Origin: Acidobacteriaceae bacterium
GTDB taxonomy: Bacteria; Acidobacteriota; Terriglobia; Bryobacterales; Bryobacteraceae
Direction: 5' to 3'
DNA: 5,638 nucleotides
Assembly: GCA_019239585.1 (NCBI GenBank)
Contig: JAFAZU010000347.1
Coordinates: 1-5,638 of the forward strand
Shown here: one piece after another, positions 1 through 5,638 of the stretch
How the letters are laid out: every line of letters starts with the position of its first letter
Numbering within the stretch: position 1 is the stretch's first letter
Notes under the pieces: model-generated
The model's input: the letters and a program-made list of their open reading frames with translations, nothing else
The model's database searches: none
What the model was told of the DNA's origin: nothing
Made by a program: the position numbers and the translations under genes

Positions 1-219
1 CCCATTGGTCAGTTTTTTCCCAATCGCCAATTTATTAGCAACGGGCGAGGCAGCCAGCGCCTGTTTGTCCGTGTTCAGAGTATAGAACTCGATACCGGTC
101 AAGCCCTCTTGCAGCATCCGCGCCACGGCGTTAGATCCGCCGCCGCCTACGCCCACCACCTTGATGCGCGTGCCAAGCTGAGACTCTTCCTCAATCAGGT
201 ATTTCAAATCGTCTGTCAT
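1..219 (-). CDS. ftsZ: Cell division protein FtsZ, N-terminal 73 residues (cut by window edge)
   Basis: FtsZ is the tubulin-like GTPase that polymerises into the cytoplasmic Z ring and recruits the divisome. The visible part begins MTDDLKYLIEEESQLGTRIK and carries the first nucleotide-binding loop GVGGGGSNAV at residues 23-32, followed by the family motif TLNTDKQAL at 47-55 (NTDxQAL is typical). It ends with KKLTNG, just before the region where the conserved GxGAG loop normally follows. The tubulin signature GGGTGTG, the T7 loop and the C-terminal FtsA/ZipA-binding peptide lie outside the window. The ATG start is supported by a purine-rich Shine-Dalgarno stretch 4 nt upstream and by a normal short N-terminal extension before the Rossmann fold. 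It lies 18 bp after ftsA, as in most dcw clusters, so co-expression with ftsA is expected. Identification is secure; only completeness is unknown. Confidence 0.97.
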   Translation of the reverse strand, partial: MTDDLKYLIEEESQLGTRIKVVGVGGGGSNAVARMLQEGLTGIEFYTLNTDKQALAASPVANKLAIGKKLTNG

Positions 220-223
220 TGTT

Positions 224-231
224 CTTCCCTT
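224..231 (-). promoter_or_regulatory. Ribosome binding site of ftsZ
   Basis: The minus strand reads AAGGGAAG followed by four bases (AACA, sharing its first A with the end of the purine run region) and then ATG. It is a purine-rich, imperfect Shine-Dalgarno match close to the start codon, lying wholly in the short ftsA-ftsZ gap. It supports the chosen ftsZ start. Confidence 0.6.
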
Positions 232-237
232 TTGCCC

Positions 238-1434
238 CTACTTCAACACTGAACCGGCCAGGCCGTTCGAAGCGCGTCTCACGTCACGTTTCAGGCGCAA
301 CCGTCCGGAGTACATGGCAAGGCCCGACGCCACAGTCCACACCGGGTTGTCTAGTTCGGAAGGCCATCCTTCGATGCCGGCTGCCAAGCCGTTGCGCGCC
401 TGACAGTTCAAAATGCGCTCCGCCATATCGCACATGCCGGGGAGCATCGCTCCGCCGCCGGTTAGAATGACGCCTTCGAGCAAGGATTGTTCCATGCCGA
501 TGCGCAGGATTTCGGAGTAAATGCGATCAAAGATTTCCTCCGCCCGCGCTTCCAGAATTTCATTCAGTTGATGACGGGGCGCTTCACGAGGCGCTCGTCC
601 TTCCGGAGAAGGGATTTCGATCAGGCTGCGATCGGATTCCATGCCGGTGATGGCGCAGCCATACTCTTTCTTGAGGCTTTCCGCGTCTTCGTAGTCCACC
701 TTGAGAAGCCAGGAGATGTCACGCGTGAGGTGGTCGCCCGCCACGGGAATACTGGTGGCCAACAGCAGGGCATCGCCGTCATAAATGGCAATCTGAGTGG
801 ATTGCGCCCCCACATCGATTACCGCTACGCCACGCGCCCGGTCTTCTGGCAGCACGGAAGCGTAAGCGGCCGCAATCGCCTCAAAAACAGTTTCATCGAC
901 GGCCAGATGCGCCTGATGCACGGCGGAAATCAGCGCCCCGTGATCCTGCGCGGAAGCAGTCACTACATGCACGTTTGCTTCTAACCGGGCGCAGGTAATT
1001 CCCTTAGGATTGCGGTAGCCTGCGCGGCCGTCCAGGGTGAAATCCTGCGGACAAATCTGCAAAACCTGCCGGTCTTCCTCCAGGCGAACTCGCGCGCCTA
1101 GTTCGACGGCGTAGCGCAGGTCGTCCGGCTCAATATCACGGCGCCGGCCAAACTCATACAGGCCACGGCTGTTAATGCCCGCTACGGAGCCGCCCACTCC
1201 CACCACAGCCGACTCGGGAGACACTTGCGCGCGCAGCTCGGCTTCGTGCAGAGCAAAACGAATACTCTGCGTGAGAGCTTCCTGGTCGCTCAGGCGGCTG
1301 CGATTCCAGGCCTGCACGGGGGCTTCCGCGTGGCCGAGAAATTTCAGGGAGTCATTTTGGAGCGCGCAAATCACAATGCGCGTACAGGTACTGCCCGCGT
1401 CCAGCCCAACGGCCAGTTTTGTTTTACTTGCCAT
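238..1434 (-). CDS. ftsA: Cell division protein FtsA (actin-like membrane anchor of FtsZ)
   Basis: FtsA is an ATP-binding actin homologue that tethers FtsZ filaments to the inner membrane and signals to the downstream divisome. The 398-residue product is near the usual 400-440. Visible motifs are the phosphate-1 loop GLDAGSTCTRI (10-20), the phosphate-2 region VIDVGAQSTQIAIY (205-218), the conserved segment IPVAGDHLTRDI (229-240), and the adenosine loop VILTGGGAMLPG (322-333). The phosphate-2 loop is unlike the usual DIGGGTTD, having AQST where GGGT is expected. The C-terminus after YSG (375-377) is a basic tail with hydrophobic residues at 381, 385, 388, 392 and 396, a spacing that could form an amphipathic membrane-targeting helix, though without the bulky aromatic residues common there. 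The ATG start is backed by an AGGAG site 9 nt upstream. It overlaps the ftsQ end by 11 bp, suggesting translational coupling, and ftsZ follows 18 bp downstream. Confidence 0.96.
   Translation of the reverse strand: MASKTKLAVGLDAGSTCTRIVICALQNDSLKFLGHAEAPVQAWNRSRLSDQEALTQSIRFALHEAELRAQVSPESAVVGVGGSVAGINSRGLYEFGRRRDIEPDDLRYAVELGARVRLEEDRQVLQICPQDFTLDGRAGYRNPKGITCARLEANVHVVTASAQDHGALISAVHQAHLAVDETVFEAIAAAYASVLPEDRARGVAVIDVGAQSTQIAIYDGDALLLATSIPVAGDHLTRDISWLLKVDYEDAESLKKEYGCAITGMESDRSLIEIPSPEGRAPREAPRHQLNEILEARAEEIFDRIYSEILRIGMEQSLLEGVILTGGGAMLPGMCDMAERILNCQARNGLAAGIEGWPSELDNPVWTVASGLAMYSGRLRLKRDVRRASNGLAGSVLK
251..268 (-). repeat. Short imperfect inverted repeat at the 3' end of ftsA
   Basis: The minus strand reads GAACGGCCTGGCCGGTTC. 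GAACGGCC and GGCCGGTTC are complementary apart from one extra base, so a GC-rich hairpin with a tiny loop is possible 10 bp before the ftsA stop codon. There is no following U tract, so it is not an intrinsic terminator. It is inside coding sequence for SNGLAGS and may be accidental in GC-rich DNA. Confidence 0.3.
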
Positions 1435-2248
1435 GCCGTTCGTCTCCTACCGCCGTAATGATGCCGTCCACGCGCAAATCAAGAGTTTTTACATCCGGGC
1501 GCTTCGCTCGGATTTCACTATAGTTGGCGATAAAATTCTGCAATCTCTCGCTATAGTTCTCCTCACCCAGCATCAGATTAACGACAGTATCCTCCACGTG
1601 CTCCGCTACTACCAGGTTATTCGGGTCCGCAGCGTTAATCTCCGAAACGTCTTTGCCGAGCGGCCCAAGCTCTTTCAACATTGCCAATACACGATGCACA
1701 CGAGCGCGGCGGTCCTCAGGCGGTTCCGACTCTCGAATCCCGGTAATCACCGGTAGAGTAAATTTGGCCGCCATCCTTGGTCGAAGAATGAAGCCTTCGC
1801 GGTCAATCAACGCGAAACTCGACATACCATCTTTTGCATTGGGAGGGAGGTGCACAAACGCGACCGGCGTGCGTTCCTGCACCTGCACCTTAAGTGTATT
1901 CGGCCAGATTCTGGCGACGCTGGCATCCCCAATCCAATCGATGTCGAGCAGGCGCTGACGGCGCTTTCCGATGGGAACCAGGTAAAGACTGCGCCCAAAA
2001 TCCTCGGCAAAAATGTGGCGAATCTGGGAAGCCGATGCGTAGTGGATGCCCTCCACGACGAGATTGGAGCTTTGCCCTGCCAAATCGTCTGCCTCGGTGA
2101 TGCGAAAACGGCTGTCCTTAATCAGGAACTCTTCGGTGTTGCGCCAAGCGAATAAAATAATGATCATCAGCAGCACACCGACAATCAACCAAAGAACGAA
2201 ACGTCCTGGGCGAACGCCTTCCCACAGCCATCCTCCTGTCATCGTCAT
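1424..2248 (-). CDS. ftsQ: Cell division protein FtsQ (POTRA-domain divisome protein)
   Basis: FtsQ (DivIB family) is a single-pass inner-membrane protein that recruits FtsB and FtsL and connects early and late divisome proteins in the periplasm. The 274-residue product has a 16-residue cytoplasmic tail, one strongly hydrophobic segment at 17-35 (FVLWLIVGVLLMIIILFAW), a POTRA region at roughly 46-127 including VEGIHYASASQIRHIF and WPNTLKVQVQERTPVA, and the FtsQ domain with ALIDREGFIL (146-155) and a C-terminal LDLRVDG (256-262) that matches the family's DLRYxNG-like end. Length is close to the E. coli protein (276). The start at the first ATG is favoured over the in-frame ATG two codons on, because GGGAGAGG sits 10 nt before the first. 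It overlaps murC by 4 bp (ATGA) and ftsA by 11 bp. FtsQ sequences diverge strongly, so the call rests on architecture, the terminal motifs and position. Confidence 0.93.
   Translation of the reverse strand: MTMTGGWLWEGVRPGRFVLWLIVGVLLMIIILFAWRNTEEFLIKDSRFRITEADDLAGQSSNLVVEGIHYASASQIRHIFAEDFGRSLYLVPIGKRRQRLLDIDWIGDASVARIWPNTLKVQVQERTPVAFVHLPPNAKDGMSSFALIDREGFILRPRMAAKFTLPVITGIRESEPPEDRRARVHRVLAMLKELGPLGKDVSEINAADPNNLVVAEHVEDTVVNLMLGEENYSERLQNFIANYSEIRAKRPDVKTLDLRVDGIITAVGDERHGK
1444..1448 (-). promoter_or_regulatory. Ribosome binding site of ftsA inside the ftsQ 3' end
   Basis: The minus strand reads AGGAG, then nine bases, then the ftsA ATG. It is the clearest Shine-Dalgarno site in the window. 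It lies in the last codons of ftsQ, so ribosomes ending ftsQ pass over it, which fits coupled translation of the two division genes. Confidence 0.75.
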
Positions 2249-3630
2249 TGCTGCCCTGCCTCTCCCAAACGTTCAAGAATTTTTTCCGCCGCTCCTGACA
2301 CGTTACCTGCGCCTAATGTAATAATTAAGTCTCCCGGCGCAGCCGATTTGACAACGGCACCCACGCCTTCCTGTATTGTCCCAACGTAATGCGCCGAACG
2401 GTGTCCAAATGATTGCACTTTTTCGAGCAACGTCCGGGCGTCCACGCCTTCGAGCGCCTGTTCCGATGCAGCGTAAATGTCCAGCAAGTAGACTTCATCA
2501 GCCCCGTGAAAAGCGGCGCCGAACTCATCGAGCAGATGTTTGGTCCGGGAAAACCGGTGCGGCTGGAACAGGACTAAGATACGCCGGAATGGTCCGAGCC
2601 GGGCCGCTGCCAAGGTCGCTTTGATCTCGGTCGGATGATGCCCGTAATCATCAATGACCGTAATGCCCCGCTCGATTCCGCGCAAAGAAAAGCGACGGTC
2701 CACACCGCTGAAAGCCGCCAGCCCTTCCTGAATCTGACGGAGACCAACCTCCATCTCCAAACCGATGCCGATCGCAGCCGTCGCATTCAGGACATTATGC
2801 AAACCGGGAACATTGAGATGAAAGCATCCGAGTTCGCCGCCTGAGCGACGCACCGAAAAATCGCTTCCGTTCGGCAGCAGGTTGACATTCCCAATTTGGA
2901 GATCGACCTGAGCCGAGCGGCCATAGGTGATAGTTCGCCGCTGAATCGCCGGGAAAATCTGCTGGATATTGGGATCATCCATACAGATCACGGCAGCACC
3001 GTAGAAAGGAATTTTGTTGATGAAATCGGTAAAGGCAGCGCGAATCTCTTCAATGGAGCTGTAATGGTCCAGATGTTCGCGATCGATATTGGTGACAACC
3101 GCAACAATGGGAGCTAGCTTCAGAAAGGAGCCGTCGCTTTCATCAGACTCGACGACCAGAATGGAGCTTTTGCCTACCCGTGCGTTCGAGCCCTGCATAC
3201 CCGCAACACGGCCGCCTACGACGACGGTCGGGTCCATACCGGCTGCATTCAGGACCGAGGCGACCATCGAGGTGGTTGTGGTCTTTCCGTGGCTGCCCGC
3301 GATGGCAATGCCGAATTTCAAACGCATTAACTCCGCCAGCAGTTCGCCGCGCGGAATCACAGGAATTTGCAAACGGCGCGCTTCCAGCGCCTCCGGGTTG
3401 CTTTTGTCAAGCGCGGATGTGACTACCACTGCTTTCGCGCCCAGAACGTTTTCCGCTCGATGTCCGGCGTACACGGTTGCGCCTAGCTTCGTCAGGCGTT
3501 CGGTAATGGGGCTGAGTTTCAGGTCGGAGCCGGAAACTTCGTAGCCGAGAGTAAGCAGAACTTCAGCGATACCGCTCATTCCAATGCCCCCGATACCCAC
3601 GAAATGCACGTGTTGGGGCTTAAAAAACAT
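2245..3630 (-). CDS. murC: UDP-N-acetylmuramate--L-alanine ligase MurC
   Basis: MurC (EC 6.3.2.8) is the cytoplasmic ATP-dependent Mur ligase that adds L-alanine to UDP-MurNAc, the first step of stem-peptide assembly. The 461-residue product is full length (E. coli 491). Domain 1 binds the UDP substrate and opens with VHFVGIGGIGMSG (8-20). Domain 2 has the ATP P-loop AGSHGKTTTTSM (111-122), with Lys116 as the P-loop lysine, then VESDESDGSF (160-169) and TNIDREHLDHY (180-190) for magnesium and acyl-phosphate chemistry. Domain 3 holds FSGVDRRFSLRG (307-318), DDYGHHPTEI (327-336) and FQPHRFSRT (355-363), diagnostic of MurC over MurD, MurE or MurF. All key motifs are intact. The start places the GIGGIG loop at the usual distance from the N-terminus. 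No Shine-Dalgarno is visible before it, but a promoter-like element is. The next gene is ftsQ, with a 4 bp overlap; murB and ddl, often found here, are absent. Confidence 0.98.
   Translation of the reverse strand: MFFKPQHVHFVGIGGIGMSGIAEVLLTLGYEVSGSDLKLSPITERLTKLGATVYAGHRAENVLGAKAVVVTSALDKSNPEALEARRLQIPVIPRGELLAELMRLKFGIAIAGSHGKTTTTSMVASVLNAAGMDPTVVVGGRVAGMQGSNARVGKSSILVVESDESDGSFLKLAPIVAVVTNIDREHLDHYSSIEEIRAAFTDFINKIPFYGAAVICMDDPNIQQIFPAIQRRTITYGRSAQVDLQIGNVNLLPNGSDFSVRRSGGELGCFHLNVPGLHNVLNATAAIGIGLEMEVGLRQIQEGLAAFSGVDRRFSLRGIERGITVIDDYGHHPTEIKATLAAARLGPFRRILVLFQPHRFSRTKHLLDEFGAAFHGADEVYLLDIYAASEQALEGVDARTLLEKVQSFGHRSAHYVGTIQEGVGAVVKSAAPGDLIITLGAGNVSGAAEKILERLGEAGQQ
2259..2266 (-). promoter_or_regulatory. 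Ribosome binding site of ftsQ inside the murC 3' end
   Basis: The minus strand reads GGGAGAGG, ten bases before the first ftsQ ATG. The second in-frame ATG would be 16 bases away, too far for efficient use, so this site decides the start. It lies in the last codons of murC and goes with the ATGA stop-start overlap, favouring coupled translation. Confidence 0.6.
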
Positions 3631-3641
3631 TCTTTAACTGT

Positions 3642-3670
3642 ATTGTTTCGGCTTTCTTCATCTGTGTCAA
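3642..3670 (-). promoter_or_regulatory. Probable sigma70-type promoter for murC-ftsQ-ftsA-ftsZ
   Basis: In the 68 bp murG-murC gap the minus strand has TTGACA (3670-3665), identical to the -35 consensus, a 17-base spacer, and AACAAT (3647-3642), a four of six match to TATAAT. Initiation about 6-8 bases after the -10 box would fall at roughly 3634-3636, only 4-6 bases before the murC ATG. No Shine-Dalgarno precedes that ATG, so a transcript from here would be leaderless or nearly so. Inferred from sequence only. Confidence 0.5.
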
Positions 3671-3678
3671 TGTGTGAA
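3663..3678 (-). repeat. Tandem 8 bp direct repeat overlapping the murC promoter -35 box
   Basis: The minus strand reads TTCACACA directly followed by TTGACACA, two copies of an octamer differing at one base. The second copy contains the -35 hexamer TTGACA. It could be a pair of operator half-sites or chance in a short low-complexity stretch; nothing else in the window repeats this word that I could see. Confidence 0.3.
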
Positions 3679-3698
3679 CGGGGTTTTTTCGTCACGCC

Positions 3699-4769
3699 TC
3701 AAAAAGAGGCTGCTCCTTCCAGAACATCTGCTGCGCGTTCCGCTGCGCCCGGCTTGGCAAACTGCTTCACGCACGCCCGCATGGCCTCAATAGCTGCGGG
3801 ATTGGCGCGAAGTCTCTCAATCTCCTCAAACAGTCGCTGTCCGGTCAACTCACTGTCGAGAACCATCCGTGCTGCTCCCGCCTCTACCATGACTTCGGCA
3901 TTCCGGCGCTGATGGTCATTAGCGGCAAAGGGAAAAGGCACCAGTACAGAAGCCATCCTTGCAGCTGCAATCTCATTAACAGCGCCCGCGCCGGCGCGCC
4001 CGATAATCACGTCCGCTTGCCGGAACGCATTTGCCATATCACGAATAAAGGGCGCCACCTCTCCAGGGAGGCCGACCCTCCTGAATTCGCCAGCCAGAAC
4101 TTCGTATTCAGCCGTCCCCGTTTGGTGGATGATGCGAATAGGAGCGCCGCTGCTGCGGAAGAGCGGCCAGCTTTCCCGTGAGGCCCGATTCAGAGTGCGG
4201 GAGCCACGGCTGCCACCGGTAATCAAAACCGTAAATTCACCGCTACTTTTCCGCTCCAGTGCGAAGAACTCCGGACGTACCGGCAAGCCGGTTACTTCCG
4301 ACTTGGAGGGCGGGAACCATTTTCGCGTCACTTCAAAACCCAACAGCGCACGGTAGACATATCGGGCCGCTACGCGATTGGCAAAACCCGGAACTGCATT
4401 GGGCTCCATGACAATAAGGGGAATACGACCGACGCTTGTTGCCAGAATCACAGGTCCGGCGACAAAGCCGCCCATGCTGAACACAGCGCGAGGGCGGAAT
4501 TGACGTAAAATTCCGGAGGCGGCCAGCACGCCGAACGGCAGTTGGAAAGCGGTTTGCAATTGTTGCCGCAGACCGACACGGTTCAAGGCTCCGCTCCGGA
4601 TAAACTCCATATCATAGCCAGCCTCCGGCACGAGGCGCGACTCCATTCCTTCCCGCGTGCCGATGAACAGGATCCGGTGACCTCTGTCCCGCAACACTTG
4701 AGCCACCGCGAGAGCCGGAAAGATATGACCGCCGGTTCCTCCTCCTGTTAATACGAACGAATGTTTCAT
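3699..4769 (-). CDS. murG: Lipid II synthase MurG (undecaprenyl-PP-MurNAc-pentapeptide GlcNAc transferase)
   Basis: MurG (EC 2.4.1.227) is a GT28 GT-B glycosyltransferase on the cytoplasmic face of the inner membrane that moves GlcNAc from UDP-GlcNAc to lipid I, giving lipid II. The 356-residue product matches the usual length (E. coli 355). The N-terminal acceptor domain has TGGGTGGHIFPALA (8-21), the second glycine loop SMGGFVAGP (98-106) and MEPNAVPGFANR (121-132), where most MurGs have HEQNxxxGxxN. The C-terminal donor domain has VTGLPVRPE (159-167; GNPVR is usual), TGGSRGSRTLN (184-194; GGSQG is usual), HQTG (215-218), RAGAGAVNE (258-266) with Glu266 aligning to the ribose-binding Glu269 of E. 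coli, and DHQRRNA (285-291). Core residues are kept, with several substitutions at conserved motif positions. It starts 12 bp after the ftsW stop with no evident Shine-Dalgarno, so it probably depends on coupling to ftsW translation. Confidence 0.97.
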   Translation of the reverse strand: MKHSFVLTGGGTGGHIFPALAVAQVLRDRGHRILFIGTREGMESRLVPEAGYDMEFIRSGALNRVGLRQQLQTAFQLPFGVLAASGILRQFRPRAVFSMGGFVAGPVILATSVGRIPLIVMEPNAVPGFANRVAARYVYRALLGFEVTRKWFPPSKSEVTGLPVRPEFFALERKSSGEFTVLITGGSRGSRTLNRASRESWPLFRSSGAPIRIIHQTGTAEYEVLAGEFRRVGLPGEVAPFIRDMANAFRQADVIIGRAGAGAVNEIAAARMASVLVPFPFAANDHQRRNAEVMVEAGAARMVLDSELTGQRLFEEIERLRANPAAIEAMRACVKQFAKPGAAERAADVLEGAASF

Positions 4770-4781
4770 GAGGCGCTGGAC

Positions 4782-5638
4782 TCAGGTTGTGTGCTCGCTC
4801 ACGCTCAACAACATGCCCATCAGAAGGGTGGTGCTGAGCAGCGAACTGCCGCCGTAACTCATAAAAGGCAGCGGAATGCCTTTATTGGGCACTAGATCCA
4901 GCACGACGCTCATATTAATGAGAGCTTGGACCACCACGCAAACGGTAACGCTGAGCGCTAGATATCGGCCGAAATTATCTGCAGCGCGAGCATAGGTTCG
5001 CAGACCTCGCCAGAGCACGATCACAAAACCAAGGAGCAGAGCGACAGAACCGAGAAAACCGGTTTCCTCCCCGACAATGCCGTAAATAAAATCGGTTTGC
5101 GCCTCAGGAAGGTAAAGGATCTTCTGTCTGCTCTGCATAAGTCCCAGTCCTGAAAACCCGCCTGAGCCCACGGCGATCTTAGCTTGCCGCTGCTGATAGC
5201 CGGGGTCGCTGGTAGACGCTGTTTGTTTCGTGTATTTCAAAATACGGCCGTTCGGATCAAGTTTTGCCAGCAGCTTGTGATCCTTATCGATAAAGTCGAT
5301 AGTGCGCGCCAACCGGTAAGGTTTCATGACGATAAAGCTCAAACCTAGTAGGATACCGAGGGTGCCGCACACAGCTAAGTAACGGTACTCGATGCCCGCC
5401 ACAAAGACAACTGCGAAGGTGGTAGCAACCAGCACAACAGCGGTTCCAAGGTCGGCAATAGCAACTGCCAGGGCAATTACCGAAATACAAACGACAATCG
5501 GCGCCAGAGTGTATTTGTCATTCACTGCTCCGACCCTGCGGCATAGGAAAAATGCAAGAAAGAGCGACAAAGCGGGTTTCGCCAATTCAGTGGGTTGCAA
5601 AGAAAGCGGTCCGGCTTTCAACCAGCGATGGCTTCCGG
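4782..5638 (-). CDS. ftsW: SEDS peptidoglycan glycosyltransferase FtsW, C-terminal 284 residues (5' end outside window)
   Basis: FtsW is the polytopic inner-membrane SEDS enzyme that polymerises lipid II at the septum together with its class B PBP partner, FtsI. The frame is open to the window edge: the residues before the TTG at 5619-5621 read GSHRW and continue into LKAGPLSLQPTELAKP, matching the family's GSRRWIxxGxxxxQPSExxK, so that TTG is an internal leucine codon, not a start. Numbering from the first visible residue: QPTELAK 14-20, DLGTAVV 62-68, KPYRLAR 105-111, GYQQRQAKIAVGSGG 146-160, LPEAQTDFIYGIVGEE 176-191 with the catalytic-position Asp182, and PNKGIPLPFMSYGGSS 250-265. Hydrophobic segments lie near 21-32, 44-60, 63-82, 86-104, 183-209, 225-247 and 264-281. 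The stretch between Ile116 and GYQ is about 20 residues longer than in E. coli, and Gln180 replaces the usual His before TDF. Next to murG in a dcw cluster it is FtsW and not RodA. Roughly the first 90-110 residues are missing. Confidence 0.95.
   Translation of the reverse strand, partial: GSHRWLKAGPLSLQPTELAKPALSLFLAFFLCRRVGAVNDKYTLAPIVVCISVIALAVAIADLGTAVVLVATTFAVVFVAGIEYRYLAVCGTLGILLGLSFIVMKPYRLARTIDFIDKDHKLLAKLDPNGRILKYTKQTASTSDPGYQQRQAKIAVGSGGFSGLGLMQSRQKILYLPEAQTDFIYGIVGEETGFLGSVALLLGFVIVLWRGLRTYARAADNFGRYLALSVTVCVVVQALINMSVVLDLVPNKGIPLPFMSYGGSSLLSTTLLMGMLLSVSEHTT

Noticed and set aside
487..984. 165-codon open frame on the plus strand
   Set aside because: Entirely antisense to ftsA, with no recognisable domain or supported start; a shadow frame.
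1441..1490. Promoter-like TTGATT inside the ftsQ end, ahead of ftsA
   Set aside because: No acceptable -10 hexamer at 16-18 bases; the match is what coding sequence gives by chance.
1175..1756. 193-codon open frame on the plus strand
   Set aside because: It lies antisense across the ftsA-ftsQ junction, has no family motifs, and its composition follows the codon structure of the minus-strand genes; a shadow frame.
3089..3544. 151-codon open frame on the plus strand
   Set aside because: Entirely antisense to the conserved MurC ATP-binding region; the protein is Ser/Arg/Pro-rich with no family features.
3674..3695. Possible terminator hairpin after murG: minus-strand GTGACG and CGTTCAC around an A-rich loop
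   Set aside because: The stem is only six pairs with a bulge, it is AT/GC mixed, and no U tract follows. It is too weak to call an intrinsic terminator.
5619..5621. TTG as the start codon of ftsW
   Set aside because: The upstream residues GSHRW fit the conserved FtsW segment before QPTE, and about 100 residues of transmembrane sequence are expected before it, so the codon is internal leucine.

Overview
The window is a contiguous piece of the bacterial division and cell wall (dcw) cluster, all read from the minus strand. In transcription order (right to left) it holds ftsW (5' part missing), murG, murC, ftsQ, ftsA and ftsZ (only the first 73 codons). No complete gene lies on the plus strand; the plus-strand open frames are shadows of the minus-strand genes. 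There are no RNA genes, mobile elements, CRISPR arrays or signs of recent transfer.

Organism: a Gram-negative-type bacterium with moderately high GC. The order ftsW-murG-murC-ftsQ-ftsA-ftsZ without murB or ddl between murC and ftsQ, the MurG motif MEPNAVPGFANR, and an FtsW with an extended loop before GYQ together suggest Acidobacteriota. This is inference from remembered family patterns, not from a search.

Layout: 4782-5638 ftsW (SEDS glycosyltransferase, C-terminal 284 residues); 12 bp gap; 3699-4769 murG (lipid II synthesis); 68 bp gap (3631-3698), the only intergenic space of any size, with a likely sigma70-type promoter; 2245-3630 murC (UDP-MurNAc-L-Ala ligase); 4 bp ATGA overlap; 1424-2248 ftsQ (divisome bitopic protein); 11 bp overlap; 238-1434 ftsA (actin-like FtsZ anchor); 18 bp gap; 1-219 ftsZ start. 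No stretch above 300 bases lacks a gene.

How they work together: MurC adds the first amino acid to UDP-MurNAc in the cytoplasm, MurG makes lipid II on the inner face of the membrane, and FtsW polymerises lipid II outside during septation. FtsZ forms the ring, FtsA tethers it to the membrane, and FtsQ links the periplasmic divisome proteins. The tight packing implies co-transcription and translational coupling, with a possible second transcription start before murC that would separate murC-ftsQ-ftsA-ftsZ from ftsW-murG.

This is core housekeeping sequence. I found no new system; the points worth a second look are motif variants in FtsW, MurG and FtsA, and the near-leaderless promoter geometry before murC.
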